Positions 1 through 9,101 of a stretch of DNA of 64,000 nt are shown piece after piece. The notes beneath the pieces are model-generated. The model saw only the letters and a list, made by a program, of their open reading frames with translations, did no database searches and was not told where the DNA came from. Each line of letters begins with the position of its first letter. Within the stretch, counting starts at the first letter, position 1. Made by a program: the position numbers and the translations under genes. The stretch comes from Sphingobacteriaceae bacterium. Lineage in GTDB: Bacteria; Bacteroidota; Bacteroidia; B-17B0; Aurantibacillaceae. Location of the stretch: contig JADJXI010000005.1 in assembly GCA_016715905.1 (NCBI GenBank), positions 310,001-374,000 of the forward strand, written 5' to 3'.

Positions 1-1300
1 ATTGGTATTCCGATGCCACAGTGGTGGTCGTTAATAATCCACCGGAGTTATACACGATAGGTTGGGGCAGGGGCTGATTATTAATGTAACAAGCTGAATA
101 ACGATGTGCTTGTGGGGAAAATCCCGGTCCAACATAAGTTGACCAAATAATTGTTCCTGCGGTATCCACCTCCCAAATATTTCCGGTAGTAAAACACATC
201 ATTTGATTTCCATTTTTTAACTGTTGGGAATTACTGTAACCCGCAATTTGAACTGGCGACATATATCTTTTGCTGGCATTACTAGGAGTGAAAGCAGCGC
301 CCGGACTTATAGTATAATTGTAATTTGTTCTAGGCGTTAATACTTTATCTACACAAGTTCTTGCACTTGGTGTTGTAACACCACTTATATTTAATCCTAC
401 AAAATAACCGGCATCAACAGAACCTTCCGGTACCCAATGAGAATCGTGAGGTGCATCTAATATTTTTGGACCAACAGCTTGATAAGCTGCAGGGTTTCCC
501 CAACGGTAAAGGAAATCGCCACCCTTACCGGAATTTCCACCGCTATGCGTAGCCGCTTCGGCGGTTGAAGTGCTGTGATCAATAATATATATCTCATCTT
601 TATATCTCGAACTAAGTGCAATTTGATCAAGAACCGGATTGTAATCTATTCCATTCATATGCATTAAATCGTACTGCACATTGAAATTTATATTCAGTAA
701 TTCAGGATGATCTACAATGCTGGGCTGATAATTTGCGCCTAAAGGGTTAACATTTTGCACTAGGTGATCCCACATGTCCCATTGCCAAACAATATTCCCC
801 GTAGTTAATCCGGTAGGTTGTACCTCCATCACTTTTTCATTGTAAAAATAGGCCGGGCCGGTTAAAGTACCGCCTGCAGCTGCGAATTGCATTGGTGTTT
901 TTACTTCAGCAACCATTACTAACACATTTCCATTAGGCATGATGGCAATATCGTGGTGAACGCAATAGGTAGAGGTTGAATATTGCCAGTTCCAAATCAA
1001 ATTTCCGGCATAATCCCATTTTTGAACGTGTGAAAACATTCCCCCATGAGCGCCCGGTATGGTATAGGCCGTTCCACAGGTTCGCACTAACACCCCTCCG
1101 GGCTCAAGGTATTGAGAATATCGGGTGGGTTGATTGGTTACCCATGTTTTTACAATAACACCACTGGTATCAATTAATCGAACTAAATTCGATGACCGAA
1201 GGGAATAAACGGTTAATCCTTCTTGTTGTTGCGATTTTACTTTGTTTGTAATAAGTAAAGCTAAACTTAGTATGAAAATCCTTTGTAAATTTTTTATCAT
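1..1300 (-). CDS. Arylsulfotransferase-like secreted protein, copy 1 (partial)
   Basis: This is the first of three adjacent paralogues. It starts at an ATG (1298-1300) with a signal peptide of about 24 residues ending near KVKSQ, and runs off the left edge without a stop. The translation stays open and aligns throughout with the two complete copies upstream: HHDIAIMPNGN, HMNGIDYNPVLDQI, a glycine-rich GGNSGKGGDFLYRWGNP block, DSHWVPEG and SPQAHRYSACY. These blocks are typical of the aryl-sulfate sulfotransferase beta-propeller family, which moves sulfate between phenolic compounds. The missing C-terminus probably holds an Ig-like segment and a T9SS sorting domain, as in the other copies. The truncation is a window-edge effect, not a pseudogene. 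The substrate cannot be predicted, and family membership rests on remembered motifs. Confidence 0.8.
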   Translation of the reverse strand, partial: MIKNLQRIFILSLALLITNKVKSQQQEGLTVYSLRSSNLVRLIDTSGVIVKTWVTNQPTRYSQYLEPGGVLVRTCGTAYTIPGAHGGMFSHVQKWDYAGNLIWNWQYSTSTYCVHHDIAIMPNGNVLVMVAEVKTPMQFAAAGGTLTGPAYFYNEKVMEVQPTGLTTGNIVWQWDMWDHLVQNVNPLGANYQPSIVDHPELLNINFNVQYDLMHMNGIDYNPVLDQIALSSRYKDEIYIIDHSTSTAEAATHSGGNSGKGGDFLYRWGNPAAYQAVGPKILDAPHDSHWVPEGSVDAGYFVGLNISGVTTPSARTCVDKVLTPRTNYNYTISPGAAFTPSNASKRYMSPVQIAGYSNSQQLKNGNQMMCFTTGNIWEVDTAGTIIWSTYVGPGFSPQAHRYSACYINNQPLPQPIVYNSGGLLTTTTVASEYQ

Positions 1301-1365
1301 GTATTATTTATTTAGTTAAAGTTAATGTAAATAAAATAAATGTCAAGCGAAATCTAATTAAAATC

Positions 1366-3042
1366 TTACTTAGTGACAGAAATCATTTTAACAAAACTCC
1401 CTTTCACGTTGGAAATAATGTGTAAAAAATACAGGCCGCTTTCGTAAGTTGTTAAATTTACACTTCCTTCATTTTTCCCACTTTGTATTAACGCGCCGGT
1501 AATGCTTATCAGTTTATATTCAAATTCCTTCAATTCCGTTTCAATGAAGATTTCCCCGGAAGTTGGATTTGGATAAATTTGAATGAGATCGTCAATTTTT
1601 TGTTCAGCTATTCCAATTGGAGCACCATATTGAAATCCGGGTGAATAAACATATACACAACCATTAACATCCGTGGTACGTACTACATAAATTCCGGCTT
1701 GTGCTGGCGTGTAAAGTTGATTGGTAGCACCTGAAATTAAATTTCCGTTTAAATACCACTGGTAAGTAACGCCTGTAGTGGACTGCAAATCATTACCTAC
1801 CAAAGAAATACTAGGTTGTGCCGGCGCCGGATTTGTTAGATAACAGGTAGTATAACGATGTGCTTGCGGACAGCTACCTAATGTGCTTTTAGTCCATAAT
1901 GTATTTCCTGCGGCATCAATTTCATAAATACTTCCAACCGTAGCTAAACAAATCATGCGGTTTCCATTCGGATATTCTTCAACGCTTCCCATATTGCTGG
2001 TATAACCGCTTGATTGATGACGGTAAACATAGGTAGATGGACTAAATGCAGATCCTAAATTAATTGTATAATTATAATTTGAGCGCGGAGGCACAATTTC
2101 ATCGGCACAGGTTTTATTACTTGGAGATGTTACACCTTTATTATTAACGCCGGAAATATTTCCGGCATTGCTAATTCCTTCAGGAATCCAATGGGCGTCG
2201 TGAGTAACATTTAAAATAGTTGTGCCGCTTGCCTGATAAGCAGCAGGATTTCCCCAACGATATAATAAGTCTCCGCCTTTACCTGCATTTCCTCCGCTGT
2301 GACCGGCAGCTTCTGCAGTTGTAGTGCTGTGATCAATAATATACCATTCATTTAAATTATGCGAACTAAATGCTATTTGATCTAAAATGGGATTATAATC
2401 AATTCCGTTCATATGCAACCAATCTTTCTTAGGTTGATAATTGATATTGAAAAGCTCGGGATGGTTTACTATCGACGACTGATAAGTGCTTAAGGTAGGT
2501 GTTACGTTTTGTACTAAATGATCCCAAACTTTCCATTCCCACACTACCTCTACGGAATTAGAACCGATAGGCTTTAATTCCATTATTTTTTCAGATTGCA
2601 TGGAAGTTAAGGTAGACGTTGATCCAACGTTGGCAAGGTGATTGGCATCGCGCACATCATAACAAATCACCAATATATTACCATTTGGTAGAATACAGTG
2701 ATCGTGATGTAAACAATAAGTGGCGGAAGAATAGACCCAGCTCCATAGTAAATTACCGTTATAATCCAGTTTTTGTAATTGTCCGGTCATACCGCCACCG
2801 GTTAAAACATTGGACGGATAACGACAAGATCTCACAAAATCGCCGCCGGGCATAAAATGCGTAGAGTATCCAGTACCCACATTAAATGTATATGTTTTAA
2901 TATTTACACTATTGGTATCAATCAAGTATCCGGTTGTAGAATTGGTATTGCTGTAATACGTATAACCATTCCATTGTTGCGCGAGGCCATTTAAATGAAT
3001 GATTAAAAAAAGCAGAATTAGTTGCAGTAATTTTTTTGGCAT
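1366..3042 (-). CDS. Arylsulfotransferase-like T9SS cargo protein, copy 2
   Basis: This 558-residue secreted protein has a signal peptide (LILLFLIIHLNGLAQ) and a sulfotransferase-like propeller over about residues 25-400. Visible blocks are HHDHCILPNGN, HMNGIDYNPILDQ, THDAHWIPEG and CPQAHRYTTCY. An Ig-like segment (YQWYLNGNLISGA) follows, and a type A T9SS sorting domain begins at about residue 488 with IYPNPTSGEIFIE. The protein is therefore expected to cross the outer membrane by T9SS and be anchored or released at the cell surface. It lies 6 bp downstream of copy 3 and 65 bp upstream of copy 1, so copies 3 and 2 are almost certainly co-transcribed. Sulfate transfer is inferred from family resemblance; the substrate is unknown. 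Confidence 0.85.
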   Translation of the reverse strand: MPKKLLQLILLFLIIHLNGLAQQWNGYTYYSNTNSTTGYLIDTNSVNIKTYTFNVGTGYSTHFMPGGDFVRSCRYPSNVLTGGGMTGQLQKLDYNGNLLWSWVYSSATYCLHHDHCILPNGNILVICYDVRDANHLANVGSTSTLTSMQSEKIMELKPIGSNSVEVVWEWKVWDHLVQNVTPTLSTYQSSIVNHPELFNINYQPKKDWLHMNGIDYNPILDQIAFSSHNLNEWYIIDHSTTTAEAAGHSGGNAGKGGDLLYRWGNPAAYQASGTTILNVTHDAHWIPEGISNAGNISGVNNKGVTSPSNKTCADEIVPPRSNYNYTINLGSAFSPSTYVYRHQSSGYTSNMGSVEEYPNGNRMICLATVGSIYEIDAAGNTLWTKSTLGSCPQAHRYTTCYLTNPAPAQPSISLVGNDLQSTTGVTYQWYLNGNLISGATNQLYTPAQAGIYVVRTTDVNGCVYVYSPGFQYGAPIGIAEQKIDDLIQIYPNPTSGEIFIETELKEFEYKLISITGALIQSGKNEGSVNLTTYESGLYFLHIISNVKGSFVKMISVTK

Positions 3043-3048
3043 AAAGAT

Positions 3049-4725
3049 TTATTTTGAGATGATTGTTTTTGAATAAATTGGTTTGTGATTGTTTAATTGT
3101 ATTTGTATAGTGTAAAGACCTTCATTTAATTCAGACAAGTCAATATTTTGTTCATTCAATTTTTCATAAACAAGTTTTCCTAAGCAATCAAAAACCCGAA
3201 CACTAAGTGAAATAATTTTTGGACCAACAATATTCAATTTAAAAATTCCATTATTTGGATTTGGTATAACCTGAACATTAAATGGATTTATTGTTTTTTC
3301 ATCTTGGGATAATACAAAAGATGTTCCTTTTGAATAAACATAAACGCAGCCGTTAATATCAGTCGTTCTCACTACGTATATTCCATTTCCTGAGGGGGTA
3401 TAGCTTTGTGAATTAGCACCGGAAATAAGCGCTCCGTTTTGGTACCATTGATAAGTTGTGGCGGAAGTAGATGTTAACTGATTGCCGTTAACCGTTATGC
3501 TGGGTTGCGCAGGTGCGGGATTATTCACGTAACAGGTTGAGTAACGATGAGCCTGAGAAGATTTAGCTCCGGTTGAAATAGTAAAAATAGGTACACCGGC
3601 AGGGGTGAATTCATAAATTTTGCCGGGAATAGCTAAACAGATGAGTTGATTTCCATTGGGTAGTTGTTCGGCGCTTCCTTCATTGCTGGTGTAACCAATT
3701 CCGCTTAATCGATCTGAATAAGAGGCAGGTTGATAGGCAGCACCTGCTGCAATGGTGTAATTATAACCGCTTACCGGTGGGATTACCTGATCTACACAGG
3801 ATGAAGTAGGCGAGATCCCTTGATTATTGAATCCAACCATTCTTCCCGCATCGGGATGACCTTCCGGAATCCAATGCGCATCGTGAACTACATTAAATAT
3901 TTTGGTTCCGGTAGCCTGATATACCTGAGGATTTCCCCAACGGTATAATATATCCCCGCCTTTGCCACTGTTGCCTCCGGTATGACCGGCAGCCTCGGCC
4001 GAGGTGGTGCTATGATCAATTACATAAAATTCGTGTAAGTTATGCGCGCTTAAAATTACTTGGTCGAGCATGGGGTTATAATCAATTCCATTGCAATGCA
4101 TCCAGTCTTTTTTAGTATCGTAATTAATATTAATTAACTCCGGATGATCAACAATGGATGTTTGGTAATTCGCCTTGGAATTATCCACGTTTTGTACCAA
4201 GTGATCCCAAGCATGCCACTCCCACACTATACTTCCGGTAGTTGCCCCGGTTGGTTGAATTTCTACAATATGATCAGGCCACATGGTTGTTAATGTAGAT
4301 GGCCCCCCTGCTGCAATAATTTCACTTTGTGTTTTTAATTCATAGGCAATTAATAGAACATTGCCATTGGGCATAGGACAATGATCGTGATGTGAATAAA
4401 AGGTATTTGATGAATATATGTAATCCCAAACTAAATTATCATTGTAATCAACTTTCTGAATACGGCCGGACGATCCTCCTCCTGAAAAAACAGCGTTATT
4501 TTCTTTCACGCTTCTAACTAAAGTGCCGCCCGGTGTTAGGTAGGACGAATATCCTGTTCCCCCAGATAATCCGCTCCACACCTTTACGTTTACATTGTTT
4601 GTATCTACCAAATAAGCTGATGTAGCATTTCCATTACTGTATAAAGTTAACCCCGGCCATTTTTGCGAATAAAAATACCCTGTGAAAAACAAGGCGATTA
4701 ACAGAAATAAAGCTCTCATAAACAA
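3049..4725 (-). CDS. Arylsulfotransferase-like T9SS cargo protein, copy 3 (operon leader)
   Basis: This 558-residue protein is the same length and architecture as its downstream paralogue. It has a signal peptide (RALFLLIALFFTGYFYSQ; the second Met at residue 3 is an equally good start), a propeller with HHDHCPMPNGN, HCNGIDYNPMLDQ and VHDAHWIPEG, an Ig-like segment (YQWYQNGALISGA), and a T9SS sorting domain starting at VIPNPNNGIFKLN. It is the promoter-proximal gene of the tandem array. Its upstream region holds a TAACTTTA sequence close to the Bacteroidota -7 element and, further out, two AGGTGTT direct repeats 21 bp apart that may bind the neighbouring LytTR regulator. The array looks like a local gene-amplification event. 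Confidence 0.85.
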   Translation of the reverse strand: MFMRALFLLIALFFTGYFYSQKWPGLTLYSNGNATSAYLVDTNNVNVKVWSGLSGGTGYSSYLTPGGTLVRSVKENNAVFSGGGSSGRIQKVDYNDNLVWDYIYSSNTFYSHHDHCPMPNGNVLLIAYELKTQSEIIAAGGPSTLTTMWPDHIVEIQPTGATTGSIVWEWHAWDHLVQNVDNSKANYQTSIVDHPELININYDTKKDWMHCNGIDYNPMLDQVILSAHNLHEFYVIDHSTTSAEAAGHTGGNSGKGGDILYRWGNPQVYQATGTKIFNVVHDAHWIPEGHPDAGRMVGFNNQGISPTSSCVDQVIPPVSGYNYTIAAGAAYQPASYSDRLSGIGYTSNEGSAEQLPNGNQLICLAIPGKIYEFTPAGVPIFTISTGAKSSQAHRYSTCYVNNPAPAQPSITVNGNQLTSTSATTYQWYQNGALISGANSQSYTPSGNGIYVVRTTDINGCVYVYSKGTSFVLSQDEKTINPFNVQVIPNPNNGIFKLNIVGPKIISLSVRVFDCLGKLVYEKLNEQNIDLSELNEGLYTIQIQLNNHKPIYSKTIISK

Positions 4726-4798
4726 ATTAAATTAAAGTTAAGTAAATGTAAATAAAAAAGCAGATTAATAAATAGAAAAGCGGTGAAATTACTAAAAC

Positions 4799-4829
4799 TT
4801 GAGGTGTTTTAGTCTCTAAATTAGGTGTT
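4799..4829 (+). promoter_or_regulatory. Direct repeat pair, 21-bp period: putative LytTR operator
   Basis: TTGAGGTGTT (4799-4808) and ATTAGGTGTT (4820-4829) share AGGTGTT at a spacing of exactly 21 bp, two helical turns. The pair lies 74-104 bp upstream of the arylsulfotransferase operon start at 4725, and its second half overlaps the stop codon of the LytTR regulator gene. A similar pair lies upstream of the kinase gene (6604-6636) with the same spacing and orientation. LytTR regulators such as BtsR/YehT bind direct repeats of this geometry. The binding role is inferred. Confidence 0.45.
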
Positions 4830-5511
4830 CGAATTGAATTTTATTTTCAGGTCACTCTCGTAATTAGACCCCACGGGAAACTCCAATTCATTCACAAATG
4901 CACATTTACTTCCTATTCTAGTAATGGCTTTAATCGGTAATACATAAGACCGGTGTATGCGTATAAATTCTTTTTCAGGAAGCATGGCCTGAAGTTCTTT
5001 TAAGGTTATCCTAAAAAGTTTAGGCTTGGCGGCAATAAAATGAATTTTTACATAGTCATCGTCCGATTGAATAAATTTTATTTCACTTAAATATATTTTA
5101 TGTATAAAGTGATCGGCTTTTAATTGAATAAATAAATTAGTTTCAGCAGATTTTTGAAGTTAAAGTGCGTTTTACCTTTTTTAGGCTTTCATCAAATCGT
5201 TCTTGTGAAATGGGTTTGAGCAAGTAATCTACAGCATCCAGGTTAAAACCATCAATAGCGTAATTGCTATAGGCTGTAGTGAAAATTACGGGAATCTGAA
5301 TGTTTAAACTTTTATAAAATGATATTCCATTTTGAGCAGGCATTTGAATGTCCAGAAATAATAAATCAACCGGTTGACTAAATAGAAATTCCTTGGCTTT
5401 TTGCTGATTAGTAAAAGTTTCTATCAAATCAACGGCGCCTGATCGATTACTCAATCCCTGAATAACCTTTAAAGCCAGGGGTTCATCGTCTATGGCAATT
5501 GCCTTGATCAT
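4821..5511 (-). pseudogene. LytTR-family response regulator, single-base frameshift
   Basis: The receiver domain (5511-5143) opens with IDDEPLA acidic residues and has the phospho-acceptor Asp54 in LFLDIQMP, then a conserved TTAYSNYAIDGF stretch and Lys in LLKPI. It ends in a premature TGA just after TLTSKIC. The DNA-binding LytTR domain continues intact in the next frame to the TAA at 4821-4823 (YLSEIKFIQSDDDYVKIH, then EFIRIHRSYVLPI). Removing one A from the A5 run (T5 on the plus strand, 5151-5155) restores a seamless TSKSAETNLFIQ junction and a protein of about 229 residues. Its partner is the kinase directly upstream, overlapping by ATGA. Either the assembly has an extra base or the gene is freshly broken; the LytTR part shows no other decay. 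Confidence 0.85.
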
Positions 5512-6554
5512 TTTAAGTGAATAATGAGTTGAAGATAATAATTATTATTTTCTTTGCGGGTCGTATACGAATACTTATTGTTATATAATAAGTCTAATCT
5601 TTTTAAGGTTGTCGCAATTCCAATTCCTCGGTTTTCATCTAAGTTTTCCGATAAATGAATAGGATTAGAAGTTTGTAATTCAATCTTTGAATCGTTAGCA
5701 AGAATTTCAATTTTTAAGATATGATTTTTTTCAGTATCCATTCCGTGTTTAAAAACGTTTTCAATAAAGGGTAAAAGCACCAACGGAGCAATTTCATTTT
5801 CTGCACCGATATTTTGACGATGATAAATAAGCTGAATATTATTACTTAAGCGCAATCTGTTTAATTCAATATAACTGTCAATGTATTTTAGTTCTTTACT
5901 CAAAGGAACTTTATCTTCTGAAGTTTCATAAAGTACATAACGAAGCATTTCTGATAAGTTCATAACCGCATCGGAAGTTTTAACGGAGTTGTCTAATGAC
6001 AACGCGTAAATTGTATTTAAACTGTTAAACAAAAAATGAGGATCAATTTTGGATTTCAACAAATTAAGTTCACTTTTTAATTTAGCTTCGGTGGTTTCTT
6101 TTAATTTAATTCTACTTCTAATCAAAAAAGAAAGGAAAATGGCCGCGAGATAAGGTGGTATGAATTGAAAAATTTCAGCAAGAATTTTAAGCTTTGGCAC
6201 TTTTCGAATACCGCCCCGAAAATCTATTTCCGTGCGAGATATATGTCTGTTATGATGACCAAATATTTTTAAGTAATAAATGGCAAACGTACAAATCAAA
6301 GCTGCAATACTTATTAAACAAAGTACATAAAGTACAGCTTGACTTTTTTCATAAATCTTCGGTATAAGAAAATAATAATGGAAATAAAAAAAGGCGAGTA
6401 CACAAGCACTTACAAAGAATGTTTTTTGAAAATGTATATTATGAACAAAATGAAAGTCGAGTGAAAATTCGGGATGTAATATGCCCGGTAATAATAAATA
6501 GCATATACTAGCTGCAATGTGCCAAATTATGGATTTATTCATTGTCGTTATCAC
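5508..6554 (-). CDS. LytS-type sensor histidine kinase
   Basis: The N-terminal half has about four hydrophobic membrane segments and no recognisable extracellular sensor. A His_kinase (PF06580) domain follows, with the phospho-acceptor histidine near residue 170 in KIDPHFLFNSLN, and then an ATPase region with LPFIENVFKHG (N box) and a GIGIATTLKRL glycine motif. The family phosphorylates a LytTR response regulator, here the overlapping downstream gene. The open frame begins at a GTG (6554); the ATG at 6542 (MNKSIIWHI) is the more likely start, giving 344 residues. Repeats upstream at 6575-6636 suggest autoregulation. Confidence 0.88.
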   Translation of the reverse strand: MITTMNKSIIWHIAASICYLLLPGILHPEFSLDFHFVHNIHFQKTFFVSACVLAFFYFHYYFLIPKIYEKSQAVLYVLCLISIAALICTFAIYYLKIFGHHNRHISRTEIDFRGGIRKVPKLKILAEIFQFIPPYLAAIFLSFLIRSRIKLKETTEAKLKSELNLLKSKIDPHFLFNSLNTIYALSLDNSVKTSDAVMNLSEMLRYVLYETSEDKVPLSKELKYIDSYIELNRLRLSNNIQLIYHRQNIGAENEIAPLVLLPFIENVFKHGMDTEKNHILKIEILANDSKIELQTSNPIHLSENLDENRGIGIATTLKRLDLLYNNKYSYTTRKENNNYYLQLIIHLK

Positions 6555-6574
6555 CTCATAAAATTACATTATAG

Positions 6575-6636
6575 TTTGAGATAAGGTGAAGTTAAGCCAG
6601 GTTTTTGAGGTGAAGAGATTCTAATTTGAGGTAAAG
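6575..6636 (+). promoter_or_regulatory. Repeated TTTGAGGTGAAG elements upstream of the kinase gene
   Basis: TTTGAGGTGAAG (6604-6615) and TTTGAGGTAAAG (6625-6636) are direct repeats exactly 21 bp apart. A looser third copy, TTTGAG-ATAA-GGTGAAG, lies at 6575-6591, and an inverted TCACCTCA sits at 6551-6558 beside the start codon. The core AGGTG is shared with the pair at 4799-4829. The geometry matches LytTR-domain binding sites, so autoregulation of the LytS/LytTR operon is a reasonable inference. Confidence 0.45.
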
Positions 6637-6666
6637 AAAGTACAATATTAGGACAGGTTAGATGCT

Positions 6667-9093
6667 TTAAAATGCAAACCCAAGAGCTAATTTCACCACT
6701 AAATTTTGCAGGGGTTCTTCATACTCGTAGTTTCCGTATCTATAAAAGCAACCAACACCAAAGGTGCTGAAATTAGATTTGAACAGATTTTTAATCCGAA
6801 TTCCGGCTTCGGTATAACCTTTGCTCATGTCGTTCAATTCTACAATTCTTAATTGAGCTTTGTTATTTAAATTTCCTATCCCGTAATTGTGAACCAATTC
6901 AAGCTCTGGATTAAATTTACTGCCTGCTTTAAATAATTTCCCCGAATTCCAACATAAAAAAATGGAAGCGTATTCAGAACTGATAAATTCATTAAGAAAC
7001 ATCGTTTCAAACGTGTTTTCAATACTCAACGAAAAAACTTTAACACGGGAACCTGTGTTATTGTATTGGTAAGAGTAGGGGACATCTCCAAATACTTTAC
7101 CGGCTTGAATTTCGTAAGAAAAGTATCCGCGTATTTTATTTTGAATTACCTGATTTATCTTTAGATCGATTTTGGAATAGTCAAATTCCCCTTGATATAC
7201 ATCTATTTGTTCAGGTATACTTTTTGTAAGATTCAAATAGATGACCGGCCATTTATTTTGAACGGGCATTAATTTCCCAAAATTTTCTATGTATTTTTCT
7301 CCGGGACTAAATCGGAGCTGAATTCCTGCGGTGTTGTTCACGAATTTATATGCGCTTGGCAAACTATCTTTTTTAAAACCAAAGTCAGAACGTCTTTCTT
7401 TCACTTTTAAAAAAGCGTTTGTGCGAAGTACGGCAAAAGGCTGCAGTTGAATTTGAAATGCAGCGGAGTTAACTTTATCCATTTTTTCAATTAATAAAGC
7501 TCTTAATTTTTGAGTATTCATTAAAGAGTTGTTTTCTCCAAAATAAAATGTACCTGCGCTTTCTTCAATGTCAGAGAAAACTTGAGCCTCCATAAAATTT
7601 CGTTTATGTTTATCTAAATTTATTCTTAAAAAAGATCCATATTTTAATTGTTGATCTATAAAACCGTATCCTCCATAACCACCAATGCAAATCCATCGTG
7701 ATATTTTATCGGAAGTGCTTATTCCCAATCCTAATCGGGCTCCTTCGTATTGATTTATTCGAAGAATATGCATTAAATCTAAATTAAAATAGCCAATAGG
7801 AAGTTTGCCATTTATTAAAGTATTTAAAAAAATCATTTTCCGATCGAGGTTAGCTACTTTGCCAATGCTGTCAATTACTTTATAAGATTCCTTCTCTTTT
7901 GAATTTAAAGAATCCACACGATGTGTTTGCCAAAATAATTCATCTTTGCTGTGCGCATTTTCATCGGTGATAATCTGTACACTTTTGTTTTTAAATCGAA
8001 TGATGGAGTCTAAATTTATTTCATTTACATAAACTTTACTAACTCCTTTTATCACGGTTGATTTGTCGCTTTGATTTTCCGACAAATTCACAGAAGACAT
8101 TAATAATTCTGAATTAGACTGAACAGGAAACCAATGAGTAGAGTCAATTTGCTTATAAGTTTGTTGAATTTTTATTCCGGCACTATTCTTCTCTGTTTCT
8201 GCCGGTTCGGCCTGCACCTTATACAAAACATGATGTTTCAAGTTAATGAAAAGTACTCCACGCATGGCTTTAAAATGAATTTTCTTTTTGGGCTGAAAAC
8301 TAATTAATAATATAGTGTCTTTATCTTGTAGCAAAGTATCTTTTAAGTAAAAGTTATATCTTTTAAATGTTCCCTTGATTAAGGGATTTAAATATTTAAT
8401 TCCGATTAATTCAATGTTTTCATCATAAAAAGTAAAGGATTGCAATTGCGTAGCGAAAGCGCCAAATGGAGATTGCTTTAATCCTGAAACTTTAGACGCC
8501 AGAATTTTTTCCTGATGTTTGTTTTTATAATTGTATTTTTTTTCAGTAACAGATTCAATGAAAAACAAATAATGCCTGTTCAGTGTTTTTGTCATTTCGT
8601 TAGGCTTCATTTCTGAATAAAAATTTTCGTTTCCGTTTTTATCTGATAAGGTAAAATACGTTTTAGCGTAAGTGTTGCAGGAATAAAATGGATAATTAGC
8701 AATATCGTACTTGGGCATGTTTTTGATTACTTTTCGAATTATTTTATGCGCCGGATTTTCACCGGGTAAAATAACCACTTCATTCAATCCTATACCATCC
8801 GGTTTGAGTGAAACGATAATTTTTTGGTTCAAATTTATTCCTTGTAATGCTATGGATTTTCGTTCATAACCCAACATCCGAATGTGAAGGCTATCACAAT
8901 TACTTATTGCAATGCTGAATTTTCCATCTGCGTCACAACTTAAGCTGTTTTTATTCTTATCACAATATACTAATGCAAATGATACAGGAGAATTACTTTT
9001 TGCCTCAAGAATTACACCAGTTAAAATTTGCGAAGTTGAATTATTAAAGATGTATAAGAAGAGATGTAAAAAAAATAATTTTTTCATCCGCAT
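6667..9093 (-). CDS. DUF5686 / carboxypeptidase-regulatory-like outer membrane protein
   Basis: This 808-residue protein has a signal peptide (MKKLFFLHLFLYIFNNSTSQ). A carboxypeptidase D regulatory-like beta-sandwich follows at about residues 22-100 (LTGVILEAKSNSPVSFALV, then GLNEVVILPG). A long DUF5686 body ends in alternating hydrophobic strands and a terminal phenylalanine (LVVKLALGFAF), as expected for an outer-membrane barrel. These proteins are common in Bacteroidota, and their substrate or role is not established. It lies 8 bp downstream of tsaB and may be read from the same transcript. The second Met (residue 3, MKKLFF) is the likely start. Confidence 0.82.
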   Translation of the reverse strand: MRMKKLFFLHLFLYIFNNSTSQILTGVILEAKSNSPVSFALVYCDKNKNSLSCDADGKFSIAISNCDSLHIRMLGYERKSIALQGINLNQKIIVSLKPDGIGLNEVVILPGENPAHKIIRKVIKNMPKYDIANYPFYSCNTYAKTYFTLSDKNGNENFYSEMKPNEMTKTLNRHYLFFIESVTEKKYNYKNKHQEKILASKVSGLKQSPFGAFATQLQSFTFYDENIELIGIKYLNPLIKGTFKRYNFYLKDTLLQDKDTILLISFQPKKKIHFKAMRGVLFINLKHHVLYKVQAEPAETEKNSAGIKIQQTYKQIDSTHWFPVQSNSELLMSSVNLSENQSDKSTVIKGVSKVYVNEINLDSIIRFKNKSVQIITDENAHSKDELFWQTHRVDSLNSKEKESYKVIDSIGKVANLDRKMIFLNTLINGKLPIGYFNLDLMHILRINQYEGARLGLGISTSDKISRWICIGGYGGYGFIDQQLKYGSFLRINLDKHKRNFMEAQVFSDIEESAGTFYFGENNSLMNTQKLRALLIEKMDKVNSAAFQIQLQPFAVLRTNAFLKVKERRSDFGFKKDSLPSAYKFVNNTAGIQLRFSPGEKYIENFGKLMPVQNKWPVIYLNLTKSIPEQIDVYQGEFDYSKIDLKINQVIQNKIRGYFSYEIQAGKVFGDVPYSYQYNNTGSRVKVFSLSIENTFETMFLNEFISSEYASIFLCWNSGKLFKAGSKFNPELELVHNYGIGNLNNKAQLRIVELNDMSKGYTEAGIRIKNLFKSNFSTFGVGCFYRYGNYEYEEPLQNLVVKLALGFAF

Positions 9094-9101
9094 AAAACTA
9101 T

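Noticed and set aside
1..1300. Copy 1 of the sulfotransferase array as a truncated pseudogene
   Set aside because: The frame is open to the window edge with conserved motifs; the truncation is only the window boundary.
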